Assembly: GCF_041261205.1 (NCBI RefSeq)
Contig: NZ_JBGCCH010000016.1
Location: 124,001 to 188,000 of the forward strand
Length of the DNA: 64,000 nucleotides
Direction of reading: 5' to 3'
Source: Catenulispora sp. MAP5-51
GTDB taxonomy: Bacteria > Actinomycetota > Actinomycetes > Streptomycetales > Catenulisporaceae
Shown in pieces: positions 1 to 7,581 of this stretch. A program made the translations under genes and the position numbers. Below the pieces are notes generated by a model. It was not told where the DNA came from, searched no databases, and worked only from the letters and a program-made list of their open reading frames with translations. Each line of letters starts with the position of its first letter. The first letter of the stretch is position 1.

Positions 1-569
1 GACAGCGCCAGCGCGGGCAGCGCCAGGTGGTAGGCCATGTCGAAGAACCCTGATCCGGACCCGATGGACGGGAACCAGCCCAGGCGCACCGAGAACACCC
101 AGATCAGCACGATCGCCGCGACGAAGGACGGGGTCCCGACCGCGACCGAGGTGGCCACCAGCATGCCGGAGTCCGCCGGCCCGCCGGGCCGGCGCGCCGA
201 GAGCCAGCCGGAGCCGACGCCGAGGACGACCACCAGGACCGCGGCCATCCCGATCAGCATCAGCGTCCCGGGCAGCCGGGCCGTGATCAGGCCCAGGACC
301 GGCGCGCGGTACTGGATGGAGGTGCCGAAGTCGCCGTGCGCCATCTGCGTCAGCCAGCGCCAGTACTGCACCGGGAACGGATCGTCCAGGTGGTAGTGCG
401 CGCGGATCGCGGCCAGCGCGTCGGGGGTGGCCGAGCGCCCGCCGAGCAGGAACGTCTCGGGCCGGCCCGGCGCCAGGTACACCGCCGAGAAGATCAGGAA
501 CGAGGCGGCGAGCAGCGTCACGGCGAGCTCGGCGGCCCGCCGTGCCGCGAACCGCCAGACCTCGCTCAC
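1..569 (-). CDS. ABC transporter permease, DppB/OppB family (partial)
   Basis: Inner-membrane permease of the peptide/nickel ABC importer family, expected to work with the binding lipoprotein encoded just upstream. Only about the first 189 residues are present; the gene runs off the left edge. A transmembrane segment follows the start (AELAVTLLAASFLIFSAVYL), then the family-typical stretch YHLDDPFPVQYWRWL and a second hydrophobic segment (LMLIGMAAVLVVVLG). The GTG start at 569 overlaps the TGA stop of the binding-protein gene (GTGA), so translation is probably coupled. The second permease and the ATPases are not in the window. Substrate cannot be read from the permease; the neighbours suggest agmatine, guanidino compounds or arginine-containing peptides. 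Confidence 0.85.
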   Translation of the reverse strand, partial: MSEVWRFAARRAAELAVTLLAASFLIFSAVYLAPGRPETFLLGGRSATPDALAAIRAHYHLDDPFPVQYWRWLTQMAHGDFGTSIQYRAPVLGLITARLPGTLMLIGMAAVLVVVLGVGSGWLSARRPGGPADSGMLVATSVAVGTPSFVAAIVLIWVFSVRLGWFPSIGSGSGFFDMAYHLALPALAL

Positions 570-2215
570 CCGGCCGAGCCGACGTCCGCGGCCCACGGGT
601 AGTAGAGGTAGGCGATGGACGTCGGTGCGCCGGTGACGCGCTTGTCCAGGAACAGCGAGTTCGGCCACTCGGCGGCCGGGATCCAGGGCAGCTGGTCCAC
701 GGCGATCTTCTGGATCTGCGCGCTGATCGCCGCGCGCTTCACCGGGTCGTATTCGGCCTCGGCCTGGTCGACGAGCTTGTCGTAGGCCGGGTCGGACCAG
801 CCTGCGTAGTTCTCGAAGTCGCCGGTGCGGAAGATGTGGTAGATCGCCAGCGGATCGGTCGTGGACAGGTAGTACGTCTCGGGGAAGGCGTCCAGTCCCT
901 CCCGGGCCTTGGGGTCGGAGAACAAGGCGGTGAAGGCGTCCGGGGCGATCGTCTTGAGCTGCACCTTCAGCCCGATCTGGGTGCCGGCCGACTGGAAGGC
1001 GGTGGCCAGCAGCCAGACGTCCGGGCCGATCGGCGAGGTCGCGATGGTGACGGTCTTGCCGGTCGCGCCGGCCTGCTGGATCAGGGCCTTGGCCTGGGCC
1101 AGGTCCTGGGCGGTCGGCGGCAGGTCGGCGGCCGGCGGCACGGTGCCGGCGGGCCAGGCGTCCGCCGGGGCGACCGAGGAGGTGACGGTGCCGACGCCCT
1201 TCAGCCCGGTCTTGACGAAGCCGGACCGGTCCAGCGCCAGCAGCAGGGCTTTGCGGACGCGGACGTCGCCGAGCGTCCCGGACAGGTTGCAGACGTTGAG
1301 ATTGACGGTGGTCAGCGACTTGCCGAAGTACAGGTTCCCGACGCCGGAGGACTTCAGCCGGGCGTAGCTGTCGGGCGTGATCAGGTACCCGCCGTCGGCG
1401 GCGCCGGTGAGCAGCGCGTTGGTCAGCGCCGTCGGGTCGGTGATGAACCGGAAGACGACCTTGCCGGCCAGCGCCGGCTTGCCCCAGTAGCCGGGGAACT
1501 TGTCGAGCTCGATCGAGGTGCCCTTGACCCACGTCCCCAGGGTGTAGGGGCCGGTGCAGCCCAGCGTGCCGCCGGTCCCGTAGTTCTGTCCGGCCGCCCG
1601 CACCGCCGAGGCGTGCACGACCGTGCCGGCCGAGTTCGCCATCGCCTCGCCGAACTGCGAGTCCGGCTTCTTCAGCTTGACGGTGACCTGCGACGGTCCG
1701 GTCTTGGTGACGGAGTCGACGTTGTCGAACGTGGATATCCAGGTGGAGCCGGTGGCCGGATCCATCTGCCGCTTGAGCGAGAACACCACGTCGTCGGCGG
1801 TCATGGTGCCGCCGTCGTGGAACTTCACGCCGGATCGCAGGGTGTAGACGTACGTCGTCGGATCCGGCTGCTCGACGGAGGAGGCCAGGCCCGGGGACTC
1901 GGTCAGGTCCGGGTTCCAGCGCATCAACGACTCGCAGATGTTCGACAGGATCATGTTCTGCGGGTAGTCGAAGGCCTGGGCGTAGTCCAGGGTCGTGGGC
2001 TCGGCGTACAGCGCCCAGGTGAACGAGTCGATCGGGCCCTTGGGCGCCGGGGTGGACGCGGACAGGGTGTACGCGGCGGCGCCGGCCCGGCCCGCGCCGC
2101 TGGCCGAGCCGCCGCCCGCGCCGGCGGTGTGCCCGCCGGAGCAGGCCGCGGTGGCGGCGACGAGGATCAGGCCGGTACTCGCAGCGGCGGCGGACCGCCA
2201 GGGAACTCTTATCAA
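566..2215 (-). CDS. ABC transporter substrate-binding lipoprotein, family 5
   Basis: Extracytoplasmic solute receptor of the DppA/OppA family, 549 residues, usual for the family. The N-terminus has a basic stretch, a hydrophobic core and a lipobox (ATAAC, Cys near residue 25). The mature protein has family-5 features such as ALYAEPTTLDYAQAFDYP near the front and the conserved region around YTLRSGVKFHDGGTMTADDV. The start is TTG at 2215 behind an AGGTAGGG Shine-Dalgarno; no other in-frame start sits before the signal peptide. It follows aguB by 52 bp and overlaps the permease by 4 nt, so it belongs to the aguA-aguB-importer operon. The ligand is unknown; its operon mates point to agmatine or a related compound. 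Confidence 0.88.
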   Translation of the reverse strand: MIRVPWRSAAAASTGLILVAATAACSGGHTAGAGGGSASGAGRAGAAAYTLSASTPAPKGPIDSFTWALYAEPTTLDYAQAFDYPQNMILSNICESLMRWNPDLTESPGLASSVEQPDPTTYVYTLRSGVKFHDGGTMTADDVVFSLKRQMDPATGSTWISTFDNVDSVTKTGPSQVTVKLKKPDSQFGEAMANSAGTVVHASAVRAAGQNYGTGGTLGCTGPYTLGTWVKGTSIELDKFPGYWGKPALAGKVVFRFITDPTALTNALLTGAADGGYLITPDSYARLKSSGVGNLYFGKSLTTVNLNVCNLSGTLGDVRVRKALLLALDRSGFVKTGLKGVGTVTSSVAPADAWPAGTVPPAADLPPTAQDLAQAKALIQQAGATGKTVTIATSPIGPDVWLLATAFQSAGTQIGLKVQLKTIAPDAFTALFSDPKAREGLDAFPETYYLSTTDPLAIYHIFRTGDFENYAGWSDPAYDKLVDQAEAEYDPVKRAAISAQIQKIAVDQLPWIPAAEWPNSLFLDKRVTGAPTSIAYLYYPWAADVGSAG

Positions 2216-2267
2216 GGTGGCGCCCTACCTTTCATTGAGGGGATTGACCGGGTCGGGCAGAGGGCTG

Positions 2268-3224
2268 CTACTCGCGCGTCATCGGCGTGGTCAGCGGCCC
2301 GTAGATCTCGGGGCGCCGGGTGTAGACCAGGCCGAACTCCAGCCAGTCCCGCCGCTGGTCCAGGTCCAGATCGGCGACCAGGACCGCGGGCTTGTCGCGC
2401 GGGGCGCGCAGGATGACGCGGCCGTAGGGGTCGGAGATGAAGGAGGACCCGTAGAAGGTGATCCGCCCCTCCGGCCCGACCCGGTTCGGCACGATCTGGA
2501 ACAGCGCGTTGGCCAGACCGTTCGCGCTGATCGCGTGCTCCCACATCGGCCGGGTGTCGAACTCCGGCAGCTCCGGCTCCGAGCCGATCGCGGTCGGGTG
2601 CACCAGGACCTGGGCCCCGGCCAGCGCGTAGGCCCGGGCCAGCTCCGGGAACCACTCGTCCCAGCAGGTCGGGAACCCGAAGCTGACATTGTCGATCGGC
2701 ACCACCGGGAAGCCGCTGTCGCCGGGGCGGAAGCAGAGGTTCTCGTGGTAACCGGGGAACTCCGGGATGTGGTTCTTGCGGGTGCGGGCCAGCATCCGGC
2801 CCTCGGCGTCCACACAGATCGCCGTGTTGTAGCCGAGACCGCCGTCGGCCGCGCGCTCGTACAGCGAGGCGTGCACGACGATGTTCAGTTCCTTGGCCAG
2901 CTCGGCGGCCAGGCGTGCGGTGGGGCCGTCGGTCAGGTCCTCGGCGAAGCGCGGGGCGTCCACGGCCATCGCCGCGTCGGCGGCGAAGTAGGGGCTGCGT
3001 GTCAGCTCCGGCAGGCAGACCATCGTCGCGCCCTGCTCGGCGGCGATGCGGACGCCGGCGCGCAGGGCCTCGTCGTGGGCCTCGGCGTCCGGCTGCCAGC
3101 GCATCTGCACCAGGCCGATCCGCAGCATCGGGCGGACCGAGGGCTCCAGCCGGGCCGGGGAGCCCAGCGGGGAGCCGAAGGAGGTCAGGAGGGTGTAGTC
3201 GATATCTGTCACGGGGGCACTCAT
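2268..3224 (-). CDS. aguB: N-carbamoylputrescine amidase (nitrilase superfamily)
   Basis: Cytoplasmic carbon-nitrogen hydrolase that converts N-carbamoylputrescine to putrescine, CO2 and ammonia, the step after agmatine deiminase. 318 residues, slightly longer than typical AguB because of about 30 extra N-terminal residues. The Glu-Lys-Cys triad is visible: Glu in VCLPEL, Lys in RKNHIPEFPG, Cys in TCWDEWFPE. The stretch after the Lys (HIPEFPGYHENLCFRPGD) is AguB-like rather than general nitrilase. The ATG at 3224 overlaps the stop of aguA (ATGA), so the two enzymes are translationally coupled. Assignment rests on motif match and the direct aguA linkage; another carbamoyl-amine substrate is possible. 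Confidence 0.9.
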   Translation of the reverse strand: MSAPVTDIDYTLLTSFGSPLGSPARLEPSVRPMLRIGLVQMRWQPDAEAHDEALRAGVRIAAEQGATMVCLPELTRSPYFAADAAMAVDAPRFAEDLTDGPTARLAAELAKELNIVVHASLYERAADGGLGYNTAICVDAEGRMLARTRKNHIPEFPGYHENLCFRPGDSGFPVVPIDNVSFGFPTCWDEWFPELARAYALAGAQVLVHPTAIGSEPELPEFDTRPMWEHAISANGLANALFQIVPNRVGPEGRITFYGSSFISDPYGRVILRAPRDKPAVLVADLDLDQRRDWLEFGLVYTRRPEIYGPLTTPMTRE

Positions 3225-4228
3225 GCCGCTGCCGCCTTCGGTATCTGCTGGGTGATGCAGTGGATGCCGCCGCCGCCGTGCGCGATGGTCGGGGTCCGCA
3301 CGCCGACCACCTCGCGGTCCGGCATCGCCTCGGCCAGCACCGCCAGCGCCCCGGCGTCGGCCGGCACGCCGGCGACCGGGACCACGACCCCGCCGTTGGG
3401 GAGGTAGAAGTTGAGGTAGCCGACCTCGACCTCGCCGCCGTCCACCTCGACCCGGTTGGACTGCGGGACCGGGATGATCCGGAGCTTGCGGCCGCGGGCG
3501 TCCACGGCGGTCTGCAGGACCTCCAGGTTCGCGCGGCAGCGGTCGTAGTCCGGGTGCTCCGGGTCCTCCGGCAGCTGCGCGATCACCGTGGCCGGGGCGA
3601 TGAACGCGCAGCAGCCGTCCACGTGGCCGTCGGTCTCGTAGTCCTCGGCGCCGCCGTAGGGCAGCCAGATGACGGTGGTGACGCCCAGGCGCGCCTTGAG
3701 CTCCTCCTCGATCTGCTCCCGGGTCCAGTCCGGGTTGCGGTTCGGGTGCAGCAGGCACTGCTCGGTGGTGATCAGCGTGCCCTCGCCGTCGACCGTGATG
3801 GAGCCGCCCTCCAGGATCAGCGAGGACTCCACGCGCTCCACGCCCAGCCGCTCCAGGAGCAGGGCGCTGATGCGGTCGTCGGCGTCCCACGGCGTGTGCT
3901 TGCCGCCCCAGGCGTTGAAGCGGAAGTCCACGCCGGCGCGGCGGCCTTCGGTGTCGGTGACGAAGATCGGCCCGGAGTCGCGGAACCAGGAGTCGTCGAT
4001 GGGGAGCTCGACGACCTCGACGGTGTCGCCGCAGCGGGCCCGGGCCTCCTCGCCGGAGCCGGGCGGGGCCACCATCAGGACCGGCTCGAAGCGGGCGACG
4101 GCGCGCGCCACCTCGGCGTACTCGTCCTTGGCGGACTCCAGGACGGCGCCCCACAGGTCGGCTCTGGTCGGCCAGGCCATCAGGGTGCCCTCGTGCTCGG
4201 CCCATTCGGCCGGCATGCGCATGGTCAT
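3221..4228 (-). CDS. aguA: agmatine deiminase
   Basis: Hydrolyses agmatine to N-carbamoylputrescine and ammonia in the cytoplasm (PAD_porph / guanidino-group-modifying family). 335 residues. Visible motifs: AEHEGTLMAWPTR near the start, DDSWFRDSGPIF, NAWGGKH, ILEGGSITVDGEGTLI, the catalytic His in DGHVDG (about residue 202) and the nucleophile Cys in GGGGIHC (about residue 324). The ATG at 4228 is preferred because an AAGGAA Shine-Dalgarno lies upstream; ATG 4222 is an alternative. It is the first gene of the minus-strand operon aguA-aguB-binding protein-permease, divergent from a tetR gene. An 18-bp palindrome at 4291-4308 lies upstream and overlaps a TTGACT -35-like hexamer reading towards this gene. 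Confidence 0.93.
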   Translation of the reverse strand: MTMRMPAEWAEHEGTLMAWPTRADLWGAVLESAKDEYAEVARAVARFEPVLMVAPPGSGEEARARCGDTVEVVELPIDDSWFRDSGPIFVTDTEGRRAGVDFRFNAWGGKHTPWDADDRISALLLERLGVERVESSLILEGGSITVDGEGTLITTEQCLLHPNRNPDWTREQIEEELKARLGVTTVIWLPYGGAEDYETDGHVDGCCAFIAPATVIAQLPEDPEHPDYDRCRANLEVLQTAVDARGRKLRIIPVPQSNRVEVDGGEVEVGYLNFYLPNGGVVVPVAGVPADAGALAVLAEAMPDREVVGVRTPTIAHGGGGIHCITQQIPKAAAA

Positions 4229-4290
4229 GGTTCTTCGGTTCCTTGTGAACGGGGCCGCTGTCCGGCGGCGCGGTGTGCATAGAATGCTCC

Positions 4291-4308
4291 TGACTGAAAC
4301 TTCAGTCA
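4291..4308. promoter_or_regulatory. Operator-like palindrome between aguA and tetR
   Basis: Perfect inverted repeat TGACTGAA-AC-TTCAGTCA, the size and symmetry of a TetR-family operator. It sits in the divergent promoter region, and its right edge forms TTGACT on the minus strand, a -35-like hexamer pointing at aguA. A near-identical copy lies at 6276-6293 and is flanked by the same bases (TCC before, ATACC after). Sequence is direct; binding by the adjacent TetR is inferred. Confidence 0.75.
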
Positions 4309-4363
4309 ATACCTCGGTCCAGACCGTGGGGACGACAGCGACTCGCATGTAAGGTGTGATGGC

Positions 4364-4954
4364 GTGGCCAGCAAAAGGGACCTGATCCTCCAGGCGGCGG
4401 TCGGGATGATCGCGCAGAGCGGCGTCAGAGGGCTGCGGGTCGAGGAGATCGCGGCGAAGGCCGGAGCCTCGACGGGGCTGATCTACTACCACTTCAAGGA
4501 CCGTGCCGGCCTGCTGCGCGCGACCCTGGACTACATCAGCGACCGCGCCGACCGGTACACCGCCCAGGCACTCGCGGCGGCCGGCTCCAACGGCCGCGAC
4601 CCGCGCTCGGAGCTGGAGCAGACCCTGCTCCTGGAGCTCCAGGACGACGACGAGATCCGCGAGAACAGCACCGCCTGGGGCGAACTGCGCGCCTCGGCCA
4701 TCTTCGACACCGACCTGCGCGACCAGCTGCAGAGCGCGACGGCGGCCTGGGTGGCCGAGATGGCCGAACGCGTGGCGCTGGCCCAGGAGGCCGGCCAGGC
4801 CCGCGAGGGCGTGGAGCCCGAGGACGTGGCCGAACGGCTGACGGCGCTGGTGGAGGGCCTGTCGGAGCGCTGGCTGTCCGGATCCCTGGGGCTGGAGCGA
4901 GCGCGGGATCTGCTGCGCGGGGCGATCGTGGCGGAGCTCGGGCCGGCGGCTTAG
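4364..4954 (+). CDS. TetR/AcrR family transcriptional regulator
   Basis: DNA-binding repressor of 196 residues. The N-terminal helix-turn-helix is clear: RDLILQAAVGMIAQSGVRGL, then EEIAAKAGASTGLIYYHFKD. The C-terminal ligand domain is not recognisable by motif. The GTG start at 4364 follows AAGG at 4351-4354. It is divergent from aguA across the palindrome at 4291-4308, and a second copy of that palindrome sits in front of the exported deiminases, so it probably controls both units. The effector might be agmatine, putrescine or a carbamoylated intermediate (inference). It converges on the Tat-exported deiminase gene, separated by a hairpin at 5001-5040. Confidence 0.9.
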   Translation: MASKRDLILQAAVGMIAQSGVRGLRVEEIAAKAGASTGLIYYHFKDRAGLLRATLDYISDRADRYTAQALAAAGSNGRDPRSELEQTLLLELQDDDEIRENSTAWGELRASAIFDTDLRDQLQSATAAWVAEMAERVALAQEAGQAREGVEPEDVAERLTALVEGLSERWLSGSLGLERARDLLRGAIVAELGPAA

Positions 4955-5000
4955 CAGCGCCGGCTGTCGGCGGCCGGGCGGGACAACGGCCGCCGGTCAG

Positions 5001-5040
5001 GCTCGGGCCTGCCTCTGCTGCTACCTGCGCAGGCCCGAGC
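5001..5040. terminator. Bidirectional hairpin between convergent genes
   Basis: A perfect 12-bp inverted repeat, GCTCGGGCCTGC at 5001-5012 and GCAGGCCCGAGC at 5029-5040, with a 16-nt loop. On the plus strand it is followed by ATGTTTTC. It lies between the ends of tetR (+) and the exported deiminase (-), as expected for a shared terminator. Confidence 0.75.
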
Positions 5041-5071
5041 ATGTTTTCAGCGTTCGATCAGTCGGCCCGGC

Positions 5072-6223
5072 TCACGCCGCGGGCTGCTGCTGCGTCACGC
5101 AGTGGATGCCGCCGCCCCCGTTGCCGAGGTTGTCGATGTTCAGCTGCTCGACGGTCCGGCCCGGGAACAGGGCACTGAGGGTGTCGTAGGCCAGGCCGTC
5201 GGCGTTGCCGTCGCCGAACTGCGCGGAGATCACCGCGCCGTTGCAGACGTAGTAGTTCGCGTAGGAGCCCACGAAGTCCTGGTTCGTCGAGCGGATGACG
5301 TTGTAGTTCGGGCCCTGGATGCGGGTCACGCCGATGGCGGCGCCCTGCGCGTCCTTGGCTGTGGACAGGACCTGGTACTGCTGCTTCTCGTCCGTGGCCC
5401 AGACGTCGGACTCGTTCGGGTCCGGGAGTTGCACCGCGCCGGCGCCGGCGCCGAGGAAGCGGCTGGTGGCGTCCACGTGGTCGTCGGTGATGTCCTGGTT
5501 CTTGATGCCGGTGAACCAGATGACCTCGCCGGCGCCGTAGGCCGCGCACATCGCCGCCTCGATCTGGGCCTGGGTCAGGTTCGGGTTGCGGTTGGAGTTG
5601 ATGATGCTGGAGCGGGTGGCCATCAGGGTGCCGGCGCCGTCGGTCTCGATCGCGCCGCCCTCGGAGACCAGGCCGGCCGCGGTGAACGGCAGCCCGAGGT
5701 AGGCCGCGACGCGCTTGGCGACCAGGGCGTCGTTGGTGTGGACCTGGCGGTTGCCCCAGCCGTTGAAGTTCAGGCCGACCGTGTCCTGGCCGCCGGCGCC
5801 GTTGCTCCGGAAGATCGGGCCGGTGTCGCGCATCCAGCAGTCGTTGATCGGGATCGAGCCGATGACCGTGACGCCGGAGCCGCACATCGAGCGTGCCTTG
5901 GAGACGCTGGCGGAGTTGGCGAGCAGGTAGACCGGTTCGTAGCCGGCGATGGTGCGGGCGATGAGGGCGATGTTCTGCTGGACGCCGGAGAGCTGGCGGC
6001 CCCAGATCGAGCTGGAGTCCGGCCAGGCCATCCAGGTGCGGGTGTGGGGGACGGAGTCGGCCGGGACGACGAAGGCGCCCGAGGCGGCCCGCCGGACGCG
6101 GGTCGCCGGTGCGGCCGGGCTCGCGGCGGCGGATTCGGCGACGCCGGCGCCGACCAGCGTCGCGGCACCGGCGGCGGCCGCGCCGAGCAGCACTGCACGT
6201 CGGGTGGGGGTGGAAGCGGACAT
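5072..6223 (-). CDS. Tat-exported agmatine deiminase family protein
   Basis: 383-residue member of the agmatine deiminase / PAD_porph family with an N-terminal twin-arginine signal (TPTRRAVLLGAAAAGAATL, then an Ala-rich h-region), so the enzyme should be folded inside and exported. Active-site motifs are intact: MAWPDSSSIWG, NDCWMRDTGPIF, FNGWGN, SEGGAIETDGAGTL, DDHVD and the nucleophile in GGGGIHC (about residue 375). The start is ATG 6223 with AAGGAG seven bases upstream. It is divergent from a second exported paralogue, with a TetR-type palindrome between them. It could act on agmatine outside the cell or, like related enzymes in other bacteria, on C-terminal peptidyl-arginine. No processing data are visible. 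Confidence 0.88.
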   Translation of the reverse strand: MSASTPTRRAVLLGAAAAGAATLVGAGVAESAAASPAAPATRVRRAASGAFVVPADSVPHTRTWMAWPDSSSIWGRQLSGVQQNIALIARTIAGYEPVYLLANSASVSKARSMCGSGVTVIGSIPINDCWMRDTGPIFRSNGAGGQDTVGLNFNGWGNRQVHTNDALVAKRVAAYLGLPFTAAGLVSEGGAIETDGAGTLMATRSSIINSNRNPNLTQAQIEAAMCAAYGAGEVIWFTGIKNQDITDDHVDATSRFLGAGAGAVQLPDPNESDVWATDEKQQYQVLSTAKDAQGAAIGVTRIQGPNYNVIRSTNQDFVGSYANYYVCNGAVISAQFGDGNADGLAYDTLSALFPGRTVEQLNIDNLGNGGGGIHCVTQQQPAA

Positions 6224-6275
6224 GCGCTCACTCCTTGGTGACGGAGGGGTGGTGCGATCGCTGGTATCGTGTTCC

Positions 6276-6293
6276 TGACTGAAGTTTTAGTCA
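6276..6293. promoter_or_regulatory. Second operator-like palindrome between the exported deiminases
   Basis: TGACTGAA-GT-TTTAGTCA matches the palindrome at 4291-4308 except for one arm base and the spacer, and shares the flanking TCC and ATACC. On the minus strand it again creates TTGACT, oriented toward the 5072-6223 gene. It is enclosed by a longer inverted repeat, CTGGTAT at 6261-6267 and ATACCAG at 6294-6300. Predicted to be bound by the TetR protein encoded at 4364-4954. Confidence 0.72.
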
Positions 6294-6326
6294 ATACCAG
6301 CGAGCCACCCATCCAGGAGCCACCCG

Positions 6327-7487
6327 ATGCACCAGCGCACCCTCTCCCGCCGCACCGCTTTGGGCTCAGCGCTCGGGATGGGAGCCGTCGCGCTGGGCGC
6401 GGTGGCCTGCGGGGGCGGCAGCGGGAGCGGCAGCAGTCCGACCGGCGCCCCGAGCTCGAACGCCCCGGCGTCCTCGGCGCCGACCCGGGTGTTCGGAGCC
6501 GAATGGGACCCGCACGTCCGCACCTTCATGGCCTGGCCGGCGTCCGATGCCATCTGGGGCGACCAGCTGCCGGGCGTTCAGGCCGACATCGCCAACCTCG
6601 CCCGCACCATCTCCGGCTTCGAACACGTGGTGCTGCTCGCGCGGTCCGAGCAGCAGGACGCGGCGCAGAACGCGGTGGGGTCGGGCGTCGAGGTGATCCC
6701 GATCCCGGTCGACGACCTGTGGATCCGCGACACCGCGCCGGTGTTCGTCCAGGACGCCGGGAAGACCGCGGGCGTGGAGTTCCACTTCAACGGCTGGGGC
6801 AACAAGCAGCAGCACGCCCTCGACGCCGGCGTCGCCGCGGCGATCATCAAGCAGTACCAGCTCCCCGGTATCGACTCCGGGATGGTCGCCGAGGGCGGCG
6901 CGCTGGAGACCGACGGCAAGGGCACGCTGATGGCCACCGAGAGCTCGCTCGTCAACGACAACCGGAACCCGGGCAAGACGCGTGATCAGATCGAGAGCCG
7001 GTTGAAAACGGCGCTGGGGGTCACGAACGTCATCTGGTTCACGGGGGTGAAGGGCCAGGACATCACCGACGCGCACGTGGACTGCCTCGCGCGGTTCGCG
7101 GCGTCCGGGGCCGTGCTGCTCGACAAGGCGTTCCCGGACCTGCCGCCGGACGTCTGGTCGCGCGCCTCGGACCAGGCCCGGACCGTGCTGGCCGGCGCGA
7201 CCGACGCGGCGGGGCGCAAGCTCACGGTCGTCGACCTGCCGCAGCCGGACCCGGACAAGATCACCGGGAAGGGTGACGCCTTCGTGTCCTCCTACGCGAA
7301 CTTCTTCGTCGCCAACGGCGCGGTGATCATGCCGAAGTTCGGCGACGCCGACGCCGACGACAAGGCCGCGGGCATCCTCGCCGAGCACTTCCCGGGCCGC
7401 AAGGTGGTGCCGATGGCGATCGACGCGATCGCGGCCGGCGGGGGCGGCATCCACTGCTCGACGCACGACATGCCGGGCGCGGCGTGA
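6327..7487 (+). CDS. Tat-type lipoprotein, agmatine deiminase family
   Basis: 386-residue paralogue of the two deiminases to its left. The N-terminus combines a twin-arginine motif (SRRTALGSALGMG) with a lipobox (GAVAC, Cys about residue 28), so the mature enzyme is probably a surface lipoprotein. Catalytic elements are retained: MAWPASDAIWG, DDLWIRDTAPVF, FNGWGNKQQ, AEGGALETDGKGTLM, DAHVD and GGGGIHC (Cys about residue 377). ATG 6327 has AGGAG seven bases upstream. It is divergent from the Tat-exported paralogue and shares the palindrome at 6276-6293. A serine/glycine-rich linker follows the lipobox. Substrate is inferred (agmatine or peptidyl-arginine). Confidence 0.87.
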   Translation: MHQRTLSRRTALGSALGMGAVALGAVACGGGSGSGSSPTGAPSSNAPASSAPTRVFGAEWDPHVRTFMAWPASDAIWGDQLPGVQADIANLARTISGFEHVVLLARSEQQDAAQNAVGSGVEVIPIPVDDLWIRDTAPVFVQDAGKTAGVEFHFNGWGNKQQHALDAGVAAAIIKQYQLPGIDSGMVAEGGALETDGKGTLMATESSLVNDNRNPGKTRDQIESRLKTALGVTNVIWFTGVKGQDITDAHVDCLARFAASGAVLLDKAFPDLPPDVWSRASDQARTVLAGATDAAGRKLTVVDLPQPDPDKITGKGDAFVSSYANFFVANGAVIMPKFGDADADDKAAGILAEHFPGRKVVPMAIDAIAAGGGGIHCSTHDMPGAA

Positions 7488-7581
7488 GGGAGGGACGAGG
7501 CGGCGGTGGCGGTGCTGGCGGCAGCGGCGGCAGCGATGGCGTTGGCGGCCGTGGTGGCGATGGCGATGTTCGCCAGGCGCG

